A stretch of DNA of 8,677 nt from a bacterium (GCA_029335935.2 JARJMV020000078.1:1-8677), one strand, 5' to 3'; numbered from the stretch's first letter, positions 1 through 6,726 are shown. Notes: generated from the letters alone by a model not told the origin. Program-made: numbers and translations.

Positions 1-842
1 CGTTGCAGGTTACACCGCACGCGTAGAATATCGTCCTCGTGCAGGGTGCGGTCGGGCAGCGGCAGCAGACGCACCCCGTTGCGCCAAATATCCAACACCT
101 CGATCCCCAACTCTTTCACGATATCGGCGTCCATAAGCCGACGCCCGACGGCTTTGGACTTCTCGGTGAGTCGAACTTCGGTGATGTACGCGCTAAGCGG
201 ATAGGCGTCGGTCAGGCTCGCGGCGGGGCGTCGTTCGGGCAGCAGGCGCATACCTATCAGAAACAGATACACCAGCCCGATACTCGCGAAAACCAACCCC
301 AGCGGGGTGAACTCGAACATGCCCATCGGAGCAATCCCGCGTTCTTGCGCCACGCCGTTTACAATTAGGTTCGTGGAGGTGCCAATCAGGGTGCATACCC
401 CCCCCAGCATCGAGGCGTACGAGAGAGGCAGCAGCAGGCGTGACGGGCTGAGGCGCGCCGTCTCGGCAACGACGAGCGCAAGCGGAATAAACAGCGCAAC
501 GACCGCCGTGTTGTTTACGAACGCTGAGAGAAACGCCGTGAGGATTAGTAACGCGCCAATCGCCAGCCATGCCGACCGACGCGCCAACTGCTCCAAGCCA
601 CGCGCAATCCAACCGATGAACCCCGTGCGCTGCAGACCCTCGCTCAACACGAACATCGAGGCGATGGTGATTACCGCGTTGTTGCTAAACCCGCGCAGCC
701 CGCGCTCCACAGAAACCAGACCGCTTATCAGGAGGGTCGTCAGCAATATCAACGCGACAATCTCAGGCGGGAAACGGTTGCTCACAAACAGCGCAATCGC
801 CGCCACGAGCAAGCCCAAAGTGAGTGCAATCTCAAGCGTCAC
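1..842 (-). CDS. SLC13/DASS-family anion permease with TrkA-C domain (C-terminus cut off by window edge)
   Basis: Inner-membrane transporter of the divalent-anion/Na+ symporter type, which in this family moves dicarboxylates, sulfate or similar anions; the substrate cannot be read from the sequence. About 280 codons are visible. Residues 1-205 are hydrophobic helices carrying family hallmarks: GFSNNAVITIASMFVLSEGLQRTG-like sequence near 51-74, SAFVNNTAVVALFIP near 106-120 and the signature LGGVCTLIGTSTNLIVNG near 146-163. From about residue 218 the chain becomes soluble (ITEVRLTEKSKAVGRRL, then LHEDDILRVRC), matching the start of a TrkA-C/RCK-C regulatory domain, which in longer family members sits in the loop between the two membrane halves. 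The second half is therefore probably outside the window. The GTG start at 842-840 is the first start after an in-frame TGA at 851-849, and LEIALTLGLLVAAIALF just after it fits the family N-terminus. The Shine-Dalgarno is weak (GGGGGC about 12 bases upstream). It is divergent from apt. Confidence 0.87.
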   Translation of the reverse strand, partial: MTLEIALTLGLLVAAIALFVSNRFPPEIVALILLTTLLISGLVSVERGLRGFSNNAVITIASMFVLSEGLQRTGFIGWIARGLEQLARRSAWLAIGALLILTAFLSAFVNNTAVVALFIPLALVVAETARLSPSRLLLPLSYASMLGGVCTLIGTSTNLIVNGVAQERGIAPMGMFEFTPLGLVFASIGLVYLFLIGMRLLPERRPAASLTDAYPLSAYITEVRLTEKSKAVGRRLMDADIVKELGIEVLDIWRNGVRLLPLPDRTLHEDDILRVRCNLQ

Positions 843-962
843 GAGGTGTCAGCCCCCATACGCACAGGCGCACGCGCCCCAACCCGACCGGCGCCCCCCA
901 GAAAGGCGACAACCGTCGCGCGGAGCCAACCCTCTCTCTTTCATGCACGCCCGCATAGATAG

Positions 963-970
963 ATTTTACC
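963..970 (-). promoter_or_regulatory. Possible -10 element (GG-TAAAAT) for the SLC13 permease
   Basis: On the minus strand the sequence reads GGTAAAAT, five of six matches to TATAAT and preceded by GG like the other -10 boxes in this window. It lies about 120 bases upstream of the GTG start, which implies a longer leader than elsewhere here. I see no convincing -35. The assignment rests only on motif and position. Confidence 0.3.
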
Positions 971-991
971 CTGCGTAGAGAGCGCGGAGTG

Positions 992-1021
992 TTGCGCGCT
1001 GCTGACAGATTGTGGTATACT
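992..1021 (+). promoter_or_regulatory. Promoter for the apt-dgt operon (extended -10)
   Basis: TATACT at 1016-1021 is preceded by TGG at 1013-1015, an extended -10 (TGn) arrangement. A weak -35 candidate, TTGCGC, lies at 992-997 with an 18-base spacer. Transcription would begin near 1028, giving a leader of about 20 bases that contains the Shine-Dalgarno. It lies in the divergent region between the permease and apt. Confidence 0.6.
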
Positions 1022-1035
1022 TCACGCGCAATCAC

Positions 1036-1041
1036 AGGAGG
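1036..1041 (+). promoter_or_regulatory. Ribosome binding site of apt
   Basis: A perfect AGGAGG lies five bases before the ATG at 1047, which fixes the apt start. Confidence 0.85.
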
Positions 1042-1046
1042 CGACG

Positions 1047-1568
1047 ATGGCGGAACTTTTAGCCGCGCAGCTGGTGCGCGATATCCCGAACTTCCCAGAG
1101 CCGGGGATTATCTTCAAAGATATTACCCCCGTGCTGAAGCATCCGCAGGCGCTCAAAGAGGTGGTCGACCTGATGACCGAGCATGCGCGTCAGCTCAAGC
1201 CCGACATAGTGGCGGGCATCGAGTCGCGTGGGTTCGTGTTCGGGCTACCGATAGCGATTAACTTGGGGCTGGGCTTCGTGCCTGTACGCAAGTTGGGCAA
1301 GCTGCCCGGCGAGAAAATCAGCGAGGAGTACGCACTGGAATACGGCACGAACACGGTGGAGATGCACACCGACGCGGTGGAGCCCGGACAGCGCGTGGTG
1401 GTCGTGGACGACCTGCTGGCGACGGGCGGCACAGCAAGCGCCGCGGCGCGACTCATAGAACGGCTCGGCGGCACAGTGGCAGGCTTCACCTTCCTCGTGG
1501 AACTCACCTTCCTCGATGGACGCAAACACCTGCGCGGCTACGATGTCTGCTCGCTCATCGAATACTAA
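1047..1568 (+). CDS. apt: Adenine phosphoribosyltransferase
   Basis: Cytosolic purine-salvage enzyme converting adenine plus PRPP to AMP and pyrophosphate. The protein has 173 residues, the usual length for short bacterial APRTs. Visible hallmarks are the N-terminal [16 protein letters not shown] stretch (13-28), the IESRGFVFG segment (58-66), the flexible RKLGKLPGE loop (81-89) and the PRPP-binding loop [13 protein letters not shown] (118-130). The C-terminal half has the [11 protein letters not shown] segment typical of APRT. The start has a perfect AGGAGG at the right spacing and a promoter immediately upstream. It is the first gene of a tight operon: its stop is followed after three bases by the ATG of the dgt-like gene, pairing base salvage with dNTP degradation. 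The sequence appears intact. Confidence 0.97.
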   Translation: MAELLAAQLVRDIPNFPEPGIIFKDITPVLKHPQALKEVVDLMTEHARQLKPDIVAGIESRGFVFGLPIAINLGLGFVPVRKLGKLPGEKISEEYALEYGTNTVEMHTDAVEPGQRVVVVDDLLATGGTASAAARLIERLGGTVAGFTFLVELTFLDGRKHLRGYDVCSLIEY

Positions 1569-1571
1569 GCC

Positions 1572-2627
1572 ATGACCGTCCGCGAACGATTAGAACAGCT
1601 GGAGTATCAAAACCTCGCGCCTTATGCCGTCAAGAGTGCGGAATCGCGCGGGCGACCGACGCCAGAGCCGCCCGACCCCGTGCGAACCGCCTTCCAGCGC
1701 GACCGCGACCGCGTGGTGCATAGTAAAGCGTTCCGACGGCTCAAACATAAAACGCAGGTGTTCCTCGACCCCAACGAAGACCACTATCGCACGCGCCTGA
1801 CCCACACGCTTGAGGTGGCGCAGATTGCCCGCACCATGAGCCGCGCCCTGCGCCTGAACGAAGACCTCACAGAGGCAATCGCGCTCGCACACGACCTGGG
1901 ACATCCCCCGTTCGGACACACAGGCGAGGAGGCATTGGACGAAATCCTGCAGCGATACCTCCCGAACACCCGATTCCGCCACTACGAACAGAGCCTGCGC
2001 GTGGTCGACTGCATCGAGAAGGATGGACGCGGCCTAAACCTGACCTACGAGGTGCGCGAGGGCATCGTGGGACACTCGAAAGGGCGCGCCGACCTCACCT
2101 CCAGCGAAACCCAAAAAACTGTGCATCTCGAAGCCGCCGTGGTGCGTATCGCCGACCGTATCGCTTACCTCAACCACGACCTCGACGACGGCTTCCGCTC
2201 CGGACTGCTCACGCCCAACGACCTGCCGCGCGACCTCATCGAGTTTCTCGGCGAGACCCACAGCGGACGCATCGCACGCATGGTGATGGATGTGGTCGAA
2301 CAGAGCGACGGCCACCCCATCGTGCAGATGAGCACGCCAATGCTGCAGGCGATGAACCAAATGAAGGAGTTCATGTTCGAGAACCTGTACCATCACCCGA
2401 AAGTGCAGCGCGAACGCGAGAAGATGACGCGCATCATCCAGCAGATGTTCGAGTATTACTTGGACAATCCGCAGGAGATGTCCGAGAAGTTCCGCCCAAC
2501 CGATTCAAGCATCGAGGCGCGGGCGCAAGCCGTGTGCGACTACATCGCAGGCATGACCGACCGCTACGCGCTCTATAAGTTTACGCAACTCTTTATGCCA
2601 CGCAACTGGGGGGGCAGTGCGCCGTGA
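1572..2627 (+). CDS. dgt: dGTP triphosphohydrolase-like HD-domain dNTPase
   Basis: Metal-dependent HD-superfamily enzyme that in this family hydrolyses dNTPs (classically dGTP) to deoxynucleoside and triphosphate, affecting dNTP pools. It has 351 residues, typical of the shorter dGTPase-like group rather than the roughly 500-residue E. coli form. Diagnostic segments are DRDRVVHSKAFRRLKHKTQVF (44-64), RTRLTHTLEVAQIAR (73-87) with His78, AHDLGHPPFGHTGE (106-119) with the HD pair His107-Asp108 plus His111 and His116, and ADRIAYLNHDLDD (194-206) with Asp195 as likely fourth metal ligand. The C-terminus DYIAGMTDRYA is also typical. It starts three bases after apt with no strong Shine-Dalgarno of its own, so translation is probably coupled. 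The stop overlaps the next gene by four bases (GTGA). Natural substrate specificity of this subgroup cannot be told from sequence. Confidence 0.93.
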   Translation: MTVRERLEQLEYQNLAPYAVKSAESRGRPTPEPPDPVRTAFQRDRDRVVHSKAFRRLKHKTQVFLDPNEDHYRTRLTHTLEVAQIARTMSRALRLNEDLTEAIALAHDLGHPPFGHTGEEALDEILQRYLPNTRFRHYEQSLRVVDCIEKDGRGLNLTYEVREGIVGHSKGRADLTSSETQKTVHLEAAVVRIADRIAYLNHDLDDGFRSGLLTPNDLPRDLIEFLGETHSGRIARMVMDVVEQSDGHPIVQMSTPMLQAMNQMKEFMFENLYHHPKVQREREKMTRIIQQMFEYYLDNPQEMSEKFRPTDSSIEARAQAVCDYIAGMTDRYALYKFTQLFMPRNWGGSAP

Positions 2628-2971
2628 AACTCAAGTGCCGCCACTGCGACGCGCCCATCACTTTAGACGACCTCATCTACATCGCCTATCACGCGCACAC
2701 TATGGGCGCAAACCGGGTGGAGGTCCATTTCGAGTGTGCGCACTGTGGGCGTCGGGGTGAACGAATGCTCTCCCAAGCCGCATGGGATGAGCTGATGCTG
2801 CATTATTTGGAAAACGACGAACGCAGCCTGCACGAGTGGATGACCACGCAGCAGCTCGGCCCCATCACGGCGGACGAGATGCGCGCCGTGCGCCGTGCCC
2901 TGCGCCAAGAGAACATCTTGGAAAGCTTACGCGCGTGGGAACGCGCACGCGGCGAAGAATCGATGGATTGA
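2624..2971 (+). CDS. Small zinc-ribbon protein of unknown function
   Basis: This 115-residue protein belongs to no family I can name. It opens with MKLKCRHCDAPITLDD, and a second pair occurs in FECAHCGRRGER. Cys5/Cys8 and Cys38/Cys41 therefore form two CxxC knuckles about 30 residues apart, a standard C4 zinc ribbon; His residues at 23 and 25 lie between them. Residues 45-115 are predicted helical and highly charged (many Glu and Arg) without membrane segments. The GTG start overlaps the dgt stop (GTGA at 2624-2627), so it is probably translationally coupled and the third gene of the apt operon. Placement suggests a nucleic-acid- or protein-binding accessory of nucleotide metabolism, but that is inference. 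The -10 box of the following tRNA begins five bases after its stop. Confidence 0.85.
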   Translation: MKLKCRHCDAPITLDDLIYIAYHAHTMGANRVEVHFECAHCGRRGERMLSQAAWDELMLHYLENDERSLHEWMTTQQLGPITADEMRAVRRALRQENILESLRAWERARGEESMD

Positions 2972-2976
2972 TGCGG

Positions 2977-2982
2977 TATAAT
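2977..2982 (+). promoter_or_regulatory. -10 box of the tRNA-Ile2 gene
   Basis: A perfect TATAAT preceded by GG lies ten bases before the tRNA 5' end. Initiation about seven bases downstream would leave a leader of only a few bases. No TTGACA-like hexamer is seen 16-18 bases upstream, where the zinc-ribbon reading frame ends. Confidence 0.6.
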
Positions 2983-2992
2983 AAATGTGCAG

Positions 2993-3067
2993 GGGCCTGT
3001 AGCTCAGCGGCAGAGCAGGCGGCTCATAACCGCTTGGTCGCAGGTTCGAATCCTGCCGGGCCCACCA
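2993..3067 (+). tRNA. tRNA-Ile2 (CAT anticodon, probable lysidine tRNA; alternative elongator tRNA-Met)
   Basis: The 75-base cloverleaf is complete. The acceptor stem GGGCCTG pairs with CGGGCCC with one G-U, the D stem is GCTC/GAGC, the anticodon stem GGCGG/CCGCT holds loop CTCATAA, and the T arm is GCAGG-TTCGAAT-CCTGC. Discriminator A and CCA are encoded. The anticodon is CAT. The AGGCGGCTCATAACCGCT and TTGGTCGC segments resemble the E. coli minor isoleucine tRNA closely and elongator Met much less, and initiator features are absent. I therefore call it the tRNA whose C34 is changed to lysidine by TilS to read AUA. AUA codons are used here, including two in the first 19 codons of efp. It sits between the zinc-ribbon gene and the M48 protease, all on the plus strand. 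Confidence 0.93.
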
Positions 3068-3101
3068 AAATTCGTCTCCGCCTGCCGATAATCCCCTATC
3101 A

Positions 3102-4163
3102 GTGCTGGGGTTTGCCTGGGTCTGTATCAGCGTCGTCGTCGTGGCGTTCGGGCGGATAGAGGTCCGCGCGTCCGCGCCGATAGGACGCCGTACGCGCCGG
3201 CTCCGACGCCTGCTATGGCTCTCGCTACTCATGAAGGTCGCTGTTGGGGCGTGGTGGTATCCGCTGGGCGCACCACTGGCATCGCTGGCGCTGCTACTCG
3301 GCGTCGGGCTGACGCTGATAGAGTTCGGGCTGATTTTCTACTGGCTCTACCCCATCGAGCGCACGGAGCGCGAACTCCCCGCCACAGCGCGTGAATATCT
3401 CATCGCGCGCTTGGGAATGGTGTGGGACGCGCTTGCGCCGATAGCCGCCTTCGGGCTGGGCGCACTCACATTGGATTACTTGTGGAGCGGTGAGTCTCGT
3501 GCTGCAGGCGCATGGGGCGCGCTGACGGTCAGTGCGATGGGACTGGGCGCGCTGCTCAGCGGGCTAAGCATCTCCCGACGCGCAACGCCGTTCCCTGCCC
3601 GTTGTCTGCCCGTGCGCGCACATTTCTTAGAAGAGGCGCAACGATTGGGGCGTGAGCTGGGCGTCACGGTGCGTGAGATTGTCGTGTTAGACGGAACGCG
3701 CCTGCGTCGCGCCGACGCCTTCGCGCTCAGTGGAGGCAGAATCGCGCTGACCGACTACCTACTCGCCAGCCTGACAGAGCAGCAGATACTGGCCGTGATT
3801 GCCCACGAGGTGGCGCATTTAGCCCAGCGCAAGCGGCTTGTGCGGCTCTGGCTACTGACGCTTGCAGGAGGCGTGGGCGGGGCAGTCGTCGTCGCCCCCT
3901 TCGCTCATCAGCTCCCGCCGTGGGGGCTTCTGGTGTGGTTAGGGCTAATCGCGTTCGCGCTAATGCTGCCGATGCAGCGCCTGCGTCGACGCCACGAGCG
4001 TGAAGCGGACGCCTTCGCCGTTAGCCAGTACGGGGTGGAAGCCCTGCAGGGCGCGCTGCGCGTCATCGCAACGCTCCACCAACGCGAACCCGACCACTCC
4101 AGCGACGCAGTGCATCCCAGCCTCACGCAACGGCTACAAGCCCTGCAAAAGTTCACGCGCTGA
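3102..4163 (+). CDS. Membrane-bound M48-family zinc metalloprotease
   Basis: Integral-membrane peptidase of the Ste24/HtpX-type M48 family, a group that cleaves membrane or misfolded proteins. It has 353 residues from the GTG at 3102. Hydrophobic segments lie near 37-52, 55-83, 107-125, 137-156, 247-267 and 273-290. The zinc site is HEVAH at 235-239 (His235, Glu236, His239), with Glu301 in the downstream EADAFAV motif as third ligand. ALSGGRIALTDYLL (208-221) and the C-terminal HPSLTQRLQAL (338-348) are further M48 marks. The start is uncertain: no Shine-Dalgarno precedes 3102, no earlier in-frame start exists back to the tRNA, and a GTG at 3141 is an alternative. With the tRNA ending only 34 bases upstream and no promoter seen, the two may share a transcript. 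It converges on tRNA-Arg. Substrate unknown. Confidence 0.88.
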   Translation: MLGFAWVCISVVVVAFGRIEVRASAPIGRRTRRLRRLLWLSLLMKVAVGAWWYPLGAPLASLALLLGVGLTLIEFGLIFYWLYPIERTERELPATAREYLIARLGMVWDALAPIAAFGLGALTLDYLWSGESRAAGAWGALTVSAMGLGALLSGLSISRRATPFPARCLPVRAHFLEEAQRLGRELGVTVREIVVLDGTRLRRADAFALSGGRIALTDYLLASLTEQQILAVIAHEVAHLAQRKRLVRLWLLTLAGGVGGAVVVAPFAHQLPPWGLLVWLGLIAFALMLPMQRLRRRHEREADAFAVSQYGVEALQGALRVIATLHQREPDHSSDAVHPSLTQRLQALQKFTR

Positions 4164-4172
4164 GAAAATCCC

Positions 4173-4248
4173 TGGCGCGCCCGGCGGGACTCGAACCCAC
4201 AACCAACGGCTTAGAAGGCCGCTGCTCTGTCCATTGAGCTACGGGCGC
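4173..4248 (-). tRNA. tRNA-Arg (TCT anticodon)
   Basis: The 76-base cloverleaf on the minus strand is complete. The acceptor stem GCGCCCG pairs with CGGGCGC, the D stem is GCTC/GAGC, the anticodon stem GCGGC/GCCGT holds loop CTTCTAA (anticodon TCT), and the T arm is GTGGG-TTCGAGT-CCCGC. Discriminator G and CCA are encoded. It reads AGA and AGG codons. It follows ssrA on the same strand after 67 bases and converges with the M48 gene, whose stop is nine bases away. Confidence 0.96.
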
Positions 4249-4259
4249 AAATCGGAGTA

Positions 4260-4265
4260 ATTATA
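4260..4265 (-). promoter_or_regulatory. -10 box of tRNA-Arg (extended, TGG-TATAAT)
   Basis: On the minus strand a perfect TATAAT is preceded by TGG, giving an extended -10. It ends 11 bases before the mature tRNA 5' end. No -35 hexamer is visible at normal spacing; a TTGCCC lies 21 bases upstream, too far for a usual promoter. The tRNA may thus be transcribed independently of ssrA. Confidence 0.6.
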
Positions 4266-4315
4266 CCATCGTGGCTATGTACGGGCGGGCAAGTTCAGGG
4301 GAGGCAATCGGAGAT

Positions 4316-4664
4316 TGGTGGAGGCGGGGGGAATTGAACCCCCTTCCGAGACCGTTGCACACTCAGCGTCTACGAGCGTAGCCTTTCTTTGGATCTCGCG
4401 TGGACTGTCCCGAAAGGCAGGGCGTGCCCACGCCAGCTTCGTAGGTTGTCCTCTCTCAGCCCGAAGCGCAGCTTCGAGAGTCAGTCGATCTAGCCCACGC
4501 TCGGCTCGCCTCGGATCGACCGCAAGGCGAGCGGCGCGCTGCTAATTAGGCAGCGAGAGCATAGTTAGTGTTCGCACTTCTTGTGTGCCGCTTTTTTACG
4601 AGGCCAGCGGCGCCTCGACTCGCAACTGAGCGTCAAGCGTGTCCCGTCGAACCCTGACGCCCCC
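4316..4664 (-). ncRNA. ssrA: Transfer-messenger RNA (tmRNA)
   Basis: Ribosome-rescue RNA working with SmpB; it acts as Ala-tRNA and then as a short mRNA. On the minus strand the 5' end GGGGGCG pairs with CGCCTCC near the 3' end (one G-U), followed by discriminator A and an encoded CCA. The T arm is GGGGG-TTCAATT-CCCCC at 4327-4343. The family's conserved 5' GGTTCGACGGGA and 3' segment with TAGACGCTGAGTGTGCAACG-like sequence are present. Pseudoknot PK1 is readable: GAGGC/GCCTC (4612-4616 with 4600-4604) interlocked with GCCGCT/AGCGGC (4606-4611 with 4587-4592). The length of 349 bases is normal and the RNA is one-piece, not permuted. It lies 48 bases after the SDR stop with its own -10 box. 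Confidence 0.97.
4546..4575 (-). other. tmRNA proteolysis-tag reading frame (ANTNYALAA)
   Basis: Resume codon GCG at 4575-4573 starts the frame A-N-T-N-Y-A-L-A-A followed by TAA at 4548-4546. The YALAA ending is the signal recognised by ClpXP-type proteases in many bacteria. An A four bases before the resume codon agrees with the known determinant of resume-codon choice. Confidence 0.9.
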
Positions 4665-4676
4665 ATCTCACCGCCT

Positions 4677-4682
4677 ATTATA
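4677..4682 (-). promoter_or_regulatory. -10 box of ssrA
   Basis: On the minus strand a perfect TATAAT is preceded by GGG, and 12 bases separate it from the mature tmRNA 5' end. No good -35 is seen at 16-18 bases. It sits in the 48-base gap after the SDR stop, with no terminator between that gene and ssrA. Confidence 0.6.
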
Positions 4683-4712
4683 CCCTATTTCCCCATCAAA
4701 AGTTCCCACCGT

Positions 4713-5504
4713 TCAACGCAAGTTCACCCTGCGCATGAGCGCGGAGAGCCACCCGGGCGCGAACCGCTTCAGGTAGAGTGCTATCTTCTCGGAGCGCGCG
4801 ATATAGACCTCTTCTTTGCGTTTATGGAGCGCGTTCACGATGTGTCGGGCGCACACTTCGGCGGGCATCCCCTTCGCGATGCGTTCATCGAGTTGTCCAT
4901 GCTCTTGCCCATCGCCGCGCAGGGCGTGCATCGAGACCTCCGTGCGCACGAAGCCGGGGCAAATCAGCGTAATCCGAATGCCGTGTGCATAGACCTCCGA
5001 GCGCAGCGAGTCGAAGTAGCCGTGCAGAGCGTGCTTGGAGGCGCAGTAGGCGGACTGGCGCGGCGTGCTGAACTTGCCCAATAGGCTACTCACCACCGCA
5101 ATCTGCCCACCCCCGCGCTCTATCATATAGGGTAAGACCGTCTTGGTGAGCGCGATGACGCTGAAGTAGTTCACCTCCATAATGCGCCGATCCACGCTCA
5201 GGTCGGTCTCCAACACCAGCGAGCGTTGGGAGACGCCCGCGTTGTTGACGAGGATATCGACCTGCCCGAAATGTTCAATCGCTGCGCCGACGGCGGTGGG
5301 GTGGTACTCTAAGTCGGTGACATCGAAGGGCAGCAGGAGCCTCTTGCCCGCGCCTGTGCAGGCGTGCTGCACCGCTTCGAGCCGCTCGCGTCGTCGGGCG
5401 GTCAGAATGAGGTGGGCGCCCTCACGCGCGAAGGCATACGCCAACGCCTCGCCGATACCCGACGACGCGCCTGTAATCCAAACCACCTGATTGCGGAACC
5501 GCAT
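4713..5504 (-). CDS. Classical short-chain dehydrogenase/reductase (SDR)
   Basis: NAD(P)(H)-dependent oxidoreductase of 263 residues with a complete classical SDR Rossmann fold. Visible motifs are the cofactor loop TGASSGIG (11-18), Asp61-Val62 for the adenine ring, NNAG (87-90), Asn112, catalytic Ser140 in VVSS, and the Tyr153-x-x-x-Lys157 pair in SAYCASKHAL. PGFVRTEV follows at 183-190. The C-terminal extension (about 232-263, basic and hydrophobic, ending in LMRRVNLR) recalls the DHRS7/11-beta-HSD-like branch, so a lipid-like substrate is possible but unproven. Arg residues after the second strand (TARRRERL, 35-42) suggest NADPH preference. It begins three bases after the pilT stop and is probably co-transcribed with it, though no functional tie to pili is evident. 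Confidence 0.93.
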   Translation of the reverse strand: MRFRNQVVWITGASSGIGEALAYAFAREGAHLILTARRRERLEAVQHACTGAGKRLLLPFDVTDLEYHPTAVGAAIEHFGQVDILVNNAGVSQRSLVLETDLSVDRRIMEVNYFSVIALTKTVLPYMIERGGGQIAVVSSLLGKFSTPRQSAYCASKHALHGYFDSLRSEVYAHGIRITLICPGFVRTEVSMHALRGDGQEHGQLDERIAKGMPAEVCARHIVNALHKRKEEVYIARSEKIALYLKRFAPGWLSALMRRVNLR

Positions 5505-5507
5505 CGC

Positions 5508-6611
5508 TTAGATTGCCTGACGCGCCATCGCCGTCTCAGGCAGCTGCTCGCCCAATCGCGCGGCAATCTCTTCAGGGTTTTGCGCCACGCGATACATGTC
5601 CTCGCGCGTGATGAGTTTATGCTGATACAAAAACAGCAGGTGGTTGTCCAGCGAAATCATACCCAGCTGCTGACCCGTCTGAATCGCCGATTCGATGCTG
5701 TGGATTTTGCGCTCGCGTATCATGTGCCCAATCGCGGGCGTGACATACATGATTTCGAAGGCGGCGACTCGTCCAGGGCGGTCGGCGCGGGGCAACAACA
5801 GTTGCGAGATAATCGCCACGAGGTTCGTGCTAAGCTGCACGCGGATTTGCTCCTGCTGTTCGTGGGGGAACACATCCACGATGCGCTCCACGGTGCGCGC
5901 CGCGCCTGTGGTGTGGACGGTGGCGAACACAAGGTGCCCCGTCTCGGCGGCGGTGATGGCTGCTTGAATGGTCTTGAGGTCGCGCATCTCACCTACCAGA
6001 ATCACATCGGGGTCCATACGCATCGCGCGTACCACGCCCTCGTCGAAGCTGGGCACATCGACGCCCACCTCGCGCTGACTCACCACCGACTTCTTCGCTT
6101 CGTGGAAATACTCGATCGGGTCCTCGATGGTGATAATGTGCGTTTCGCGCGTGGCGTTGATGTAGTCGATCATCGTCGCCAGCGTGGTGGTCTTGCCAGA
6201 GCCTGTGGGCCCCGTGACCAGCACCAGCCCGCGCGGCAGGTGCAGCAGGCGTTTGACCGTGTCGGGTAGCCCTATCTCCTCGAAGCTGCGCAGGCGGAAG
6301 GGGATGAGACGAAAGTTGATGGCAATCGCGCCTTTCTCGTAGTAGGCGGCGACACGGAACCGCGCTTTCGAGTGGGTGTAGCCGAAGTCGGCGGTGCGCA
6401 CGCGCTCGAGCTCGTGAATCGCGCGGGGCGGCGCCACCTCTCGAAACAGCCGCTCGGTGTCGGCAGGACTGAGCTCGCCGTACTCCTCCAGACGCACCAG
6501 TCGCCCGTGTAAACGCAGTGTGGCAGGCTCATGCGGCACGATGTGTATGTCAGAAGCCTCGCGCTCATAACAGATATCCAGCAACTGATCGGTCGATGCG
6601 AATTTCAGCAT
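5508..6611 (-). CDS. pilT: Type IV pilus retraction ATPase PilT
   Basis: Cytoplasmic hexameric AAA-like ATPase that powers pilus depolymerisation and twitching in type IV pilus systems. At 367 residues it matches PilT rather than the longer PilB. Motifs: Walker A GPTGSGKTTT (134-143), Asp box ITIEDPIEYFH (160-170), Walker B VILVGEMRDL (203-212) with Glu208, and His box GHLVFATVHT (225-234). The N-terminal SDIHIVPHEPATLRLHGRL (20-38) is the usual PilT N-domain. The C-terminal AIRNLIRE signature is altered to AIGHMIRE (293-300), followed by a normal SIESAIQTGQQLGM. The ATG at 6611 has GGAGGG (6619-6624) eight bases upstream. It is divergent from a PilZ-domain gene and followed closely by the SDR gene. 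Confidence 0.95.
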   Translation of the reverse strand: MLKFASTDQLLDICYEREASDIHIVPHEPATLRLHGRLVRLEEYGELSPADTERLFREVAPPRAIHELERVRTADFGYTHSKARFRVAAYYEKGAIAINFRLIPFRLRSFEEIGLPDTVKRLLHLPRGLVLVTGPTGSGKTTTLATMIDYINATRETHIITIEDPIEYFHEAKKSVVSQREVGVDVPSFDEGVVRAMRMDPDVILVGEMRDLKTIQAAITAAETGHLVFATVHTTGAARTVERIVDVFPHEQQEQIRVQLSTNLVAIISQLLLPRADRPGRVAAFEIMYVTPAIGHMIRERKIHSIESAIQTGQQLGMISLDNHLLFLYQHKLITREDMYRVAQNPEEIAARLGEQLPETAMARQAI

Positions 6612-6618
6612 AAGAACG

Positions 6619-6624
6619 CCCTCC
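6619..6624 (-). promoter_or_regulatory. Ribosome binding site of pilT
   Basis: Minus-strand GGAGGG is eight bases before the pilT ATG and supports that start over internal ones. Confidence 0.7.
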
Positions 6625-6726
6625 AGTGCTACATAGATTCACAACGCCCGAACAGAATCCTGCTCTCGAACTCATGCCCCCCCAATCAAAGCGCAAATTC
6701 CCGAAGCGCTATGGAATAAACCCGTC

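Noticed and set aside
906..919. Small inverted repeat GCGAC-AACC-GTCGC upstream of the permease
   Set aside because: A 5-bp stem is expected by chance in GC-rich sequence, and no flanking signal supports an operator or terminator.
307..978. Plus-strand open frame of 223 codons
   Set aside because: It lies antisense to the permease, whose minus-strand frame carries clear SLC13 motifs. The plus-strand translation has no recognisable domain and is Arg/Ser/Pro-rich, as expected of a shadow.
832..1035. Minus-strand open frame of 67 codons ending in the permease start
   Set aside because: It covers the apt promoter, lacks a ribosome site and has a composition typical of chance frames in GC-rich DNA.
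4173..4664. tRNA-Arg and tmRNA as a possible integration site of a mobile element
   Set aside because: Such genes are common attachment sites, but there is no integrase, no repeated 3' end fragment and no foreign-looking gene nearby.
4581..5084. Plus-strand open frame of 167 codons
   Set aside because: It overlaps the tmRNA 5' half and the SDR gene on the opposite strand and shows no domain.
5364..6269. Plus-strand open frame of 301 codons
   Set aside because: It is antisense to pilT and the end of the SDR gene, both with complete motifs. Its product is His/Arg/Gln-rich without any domain.
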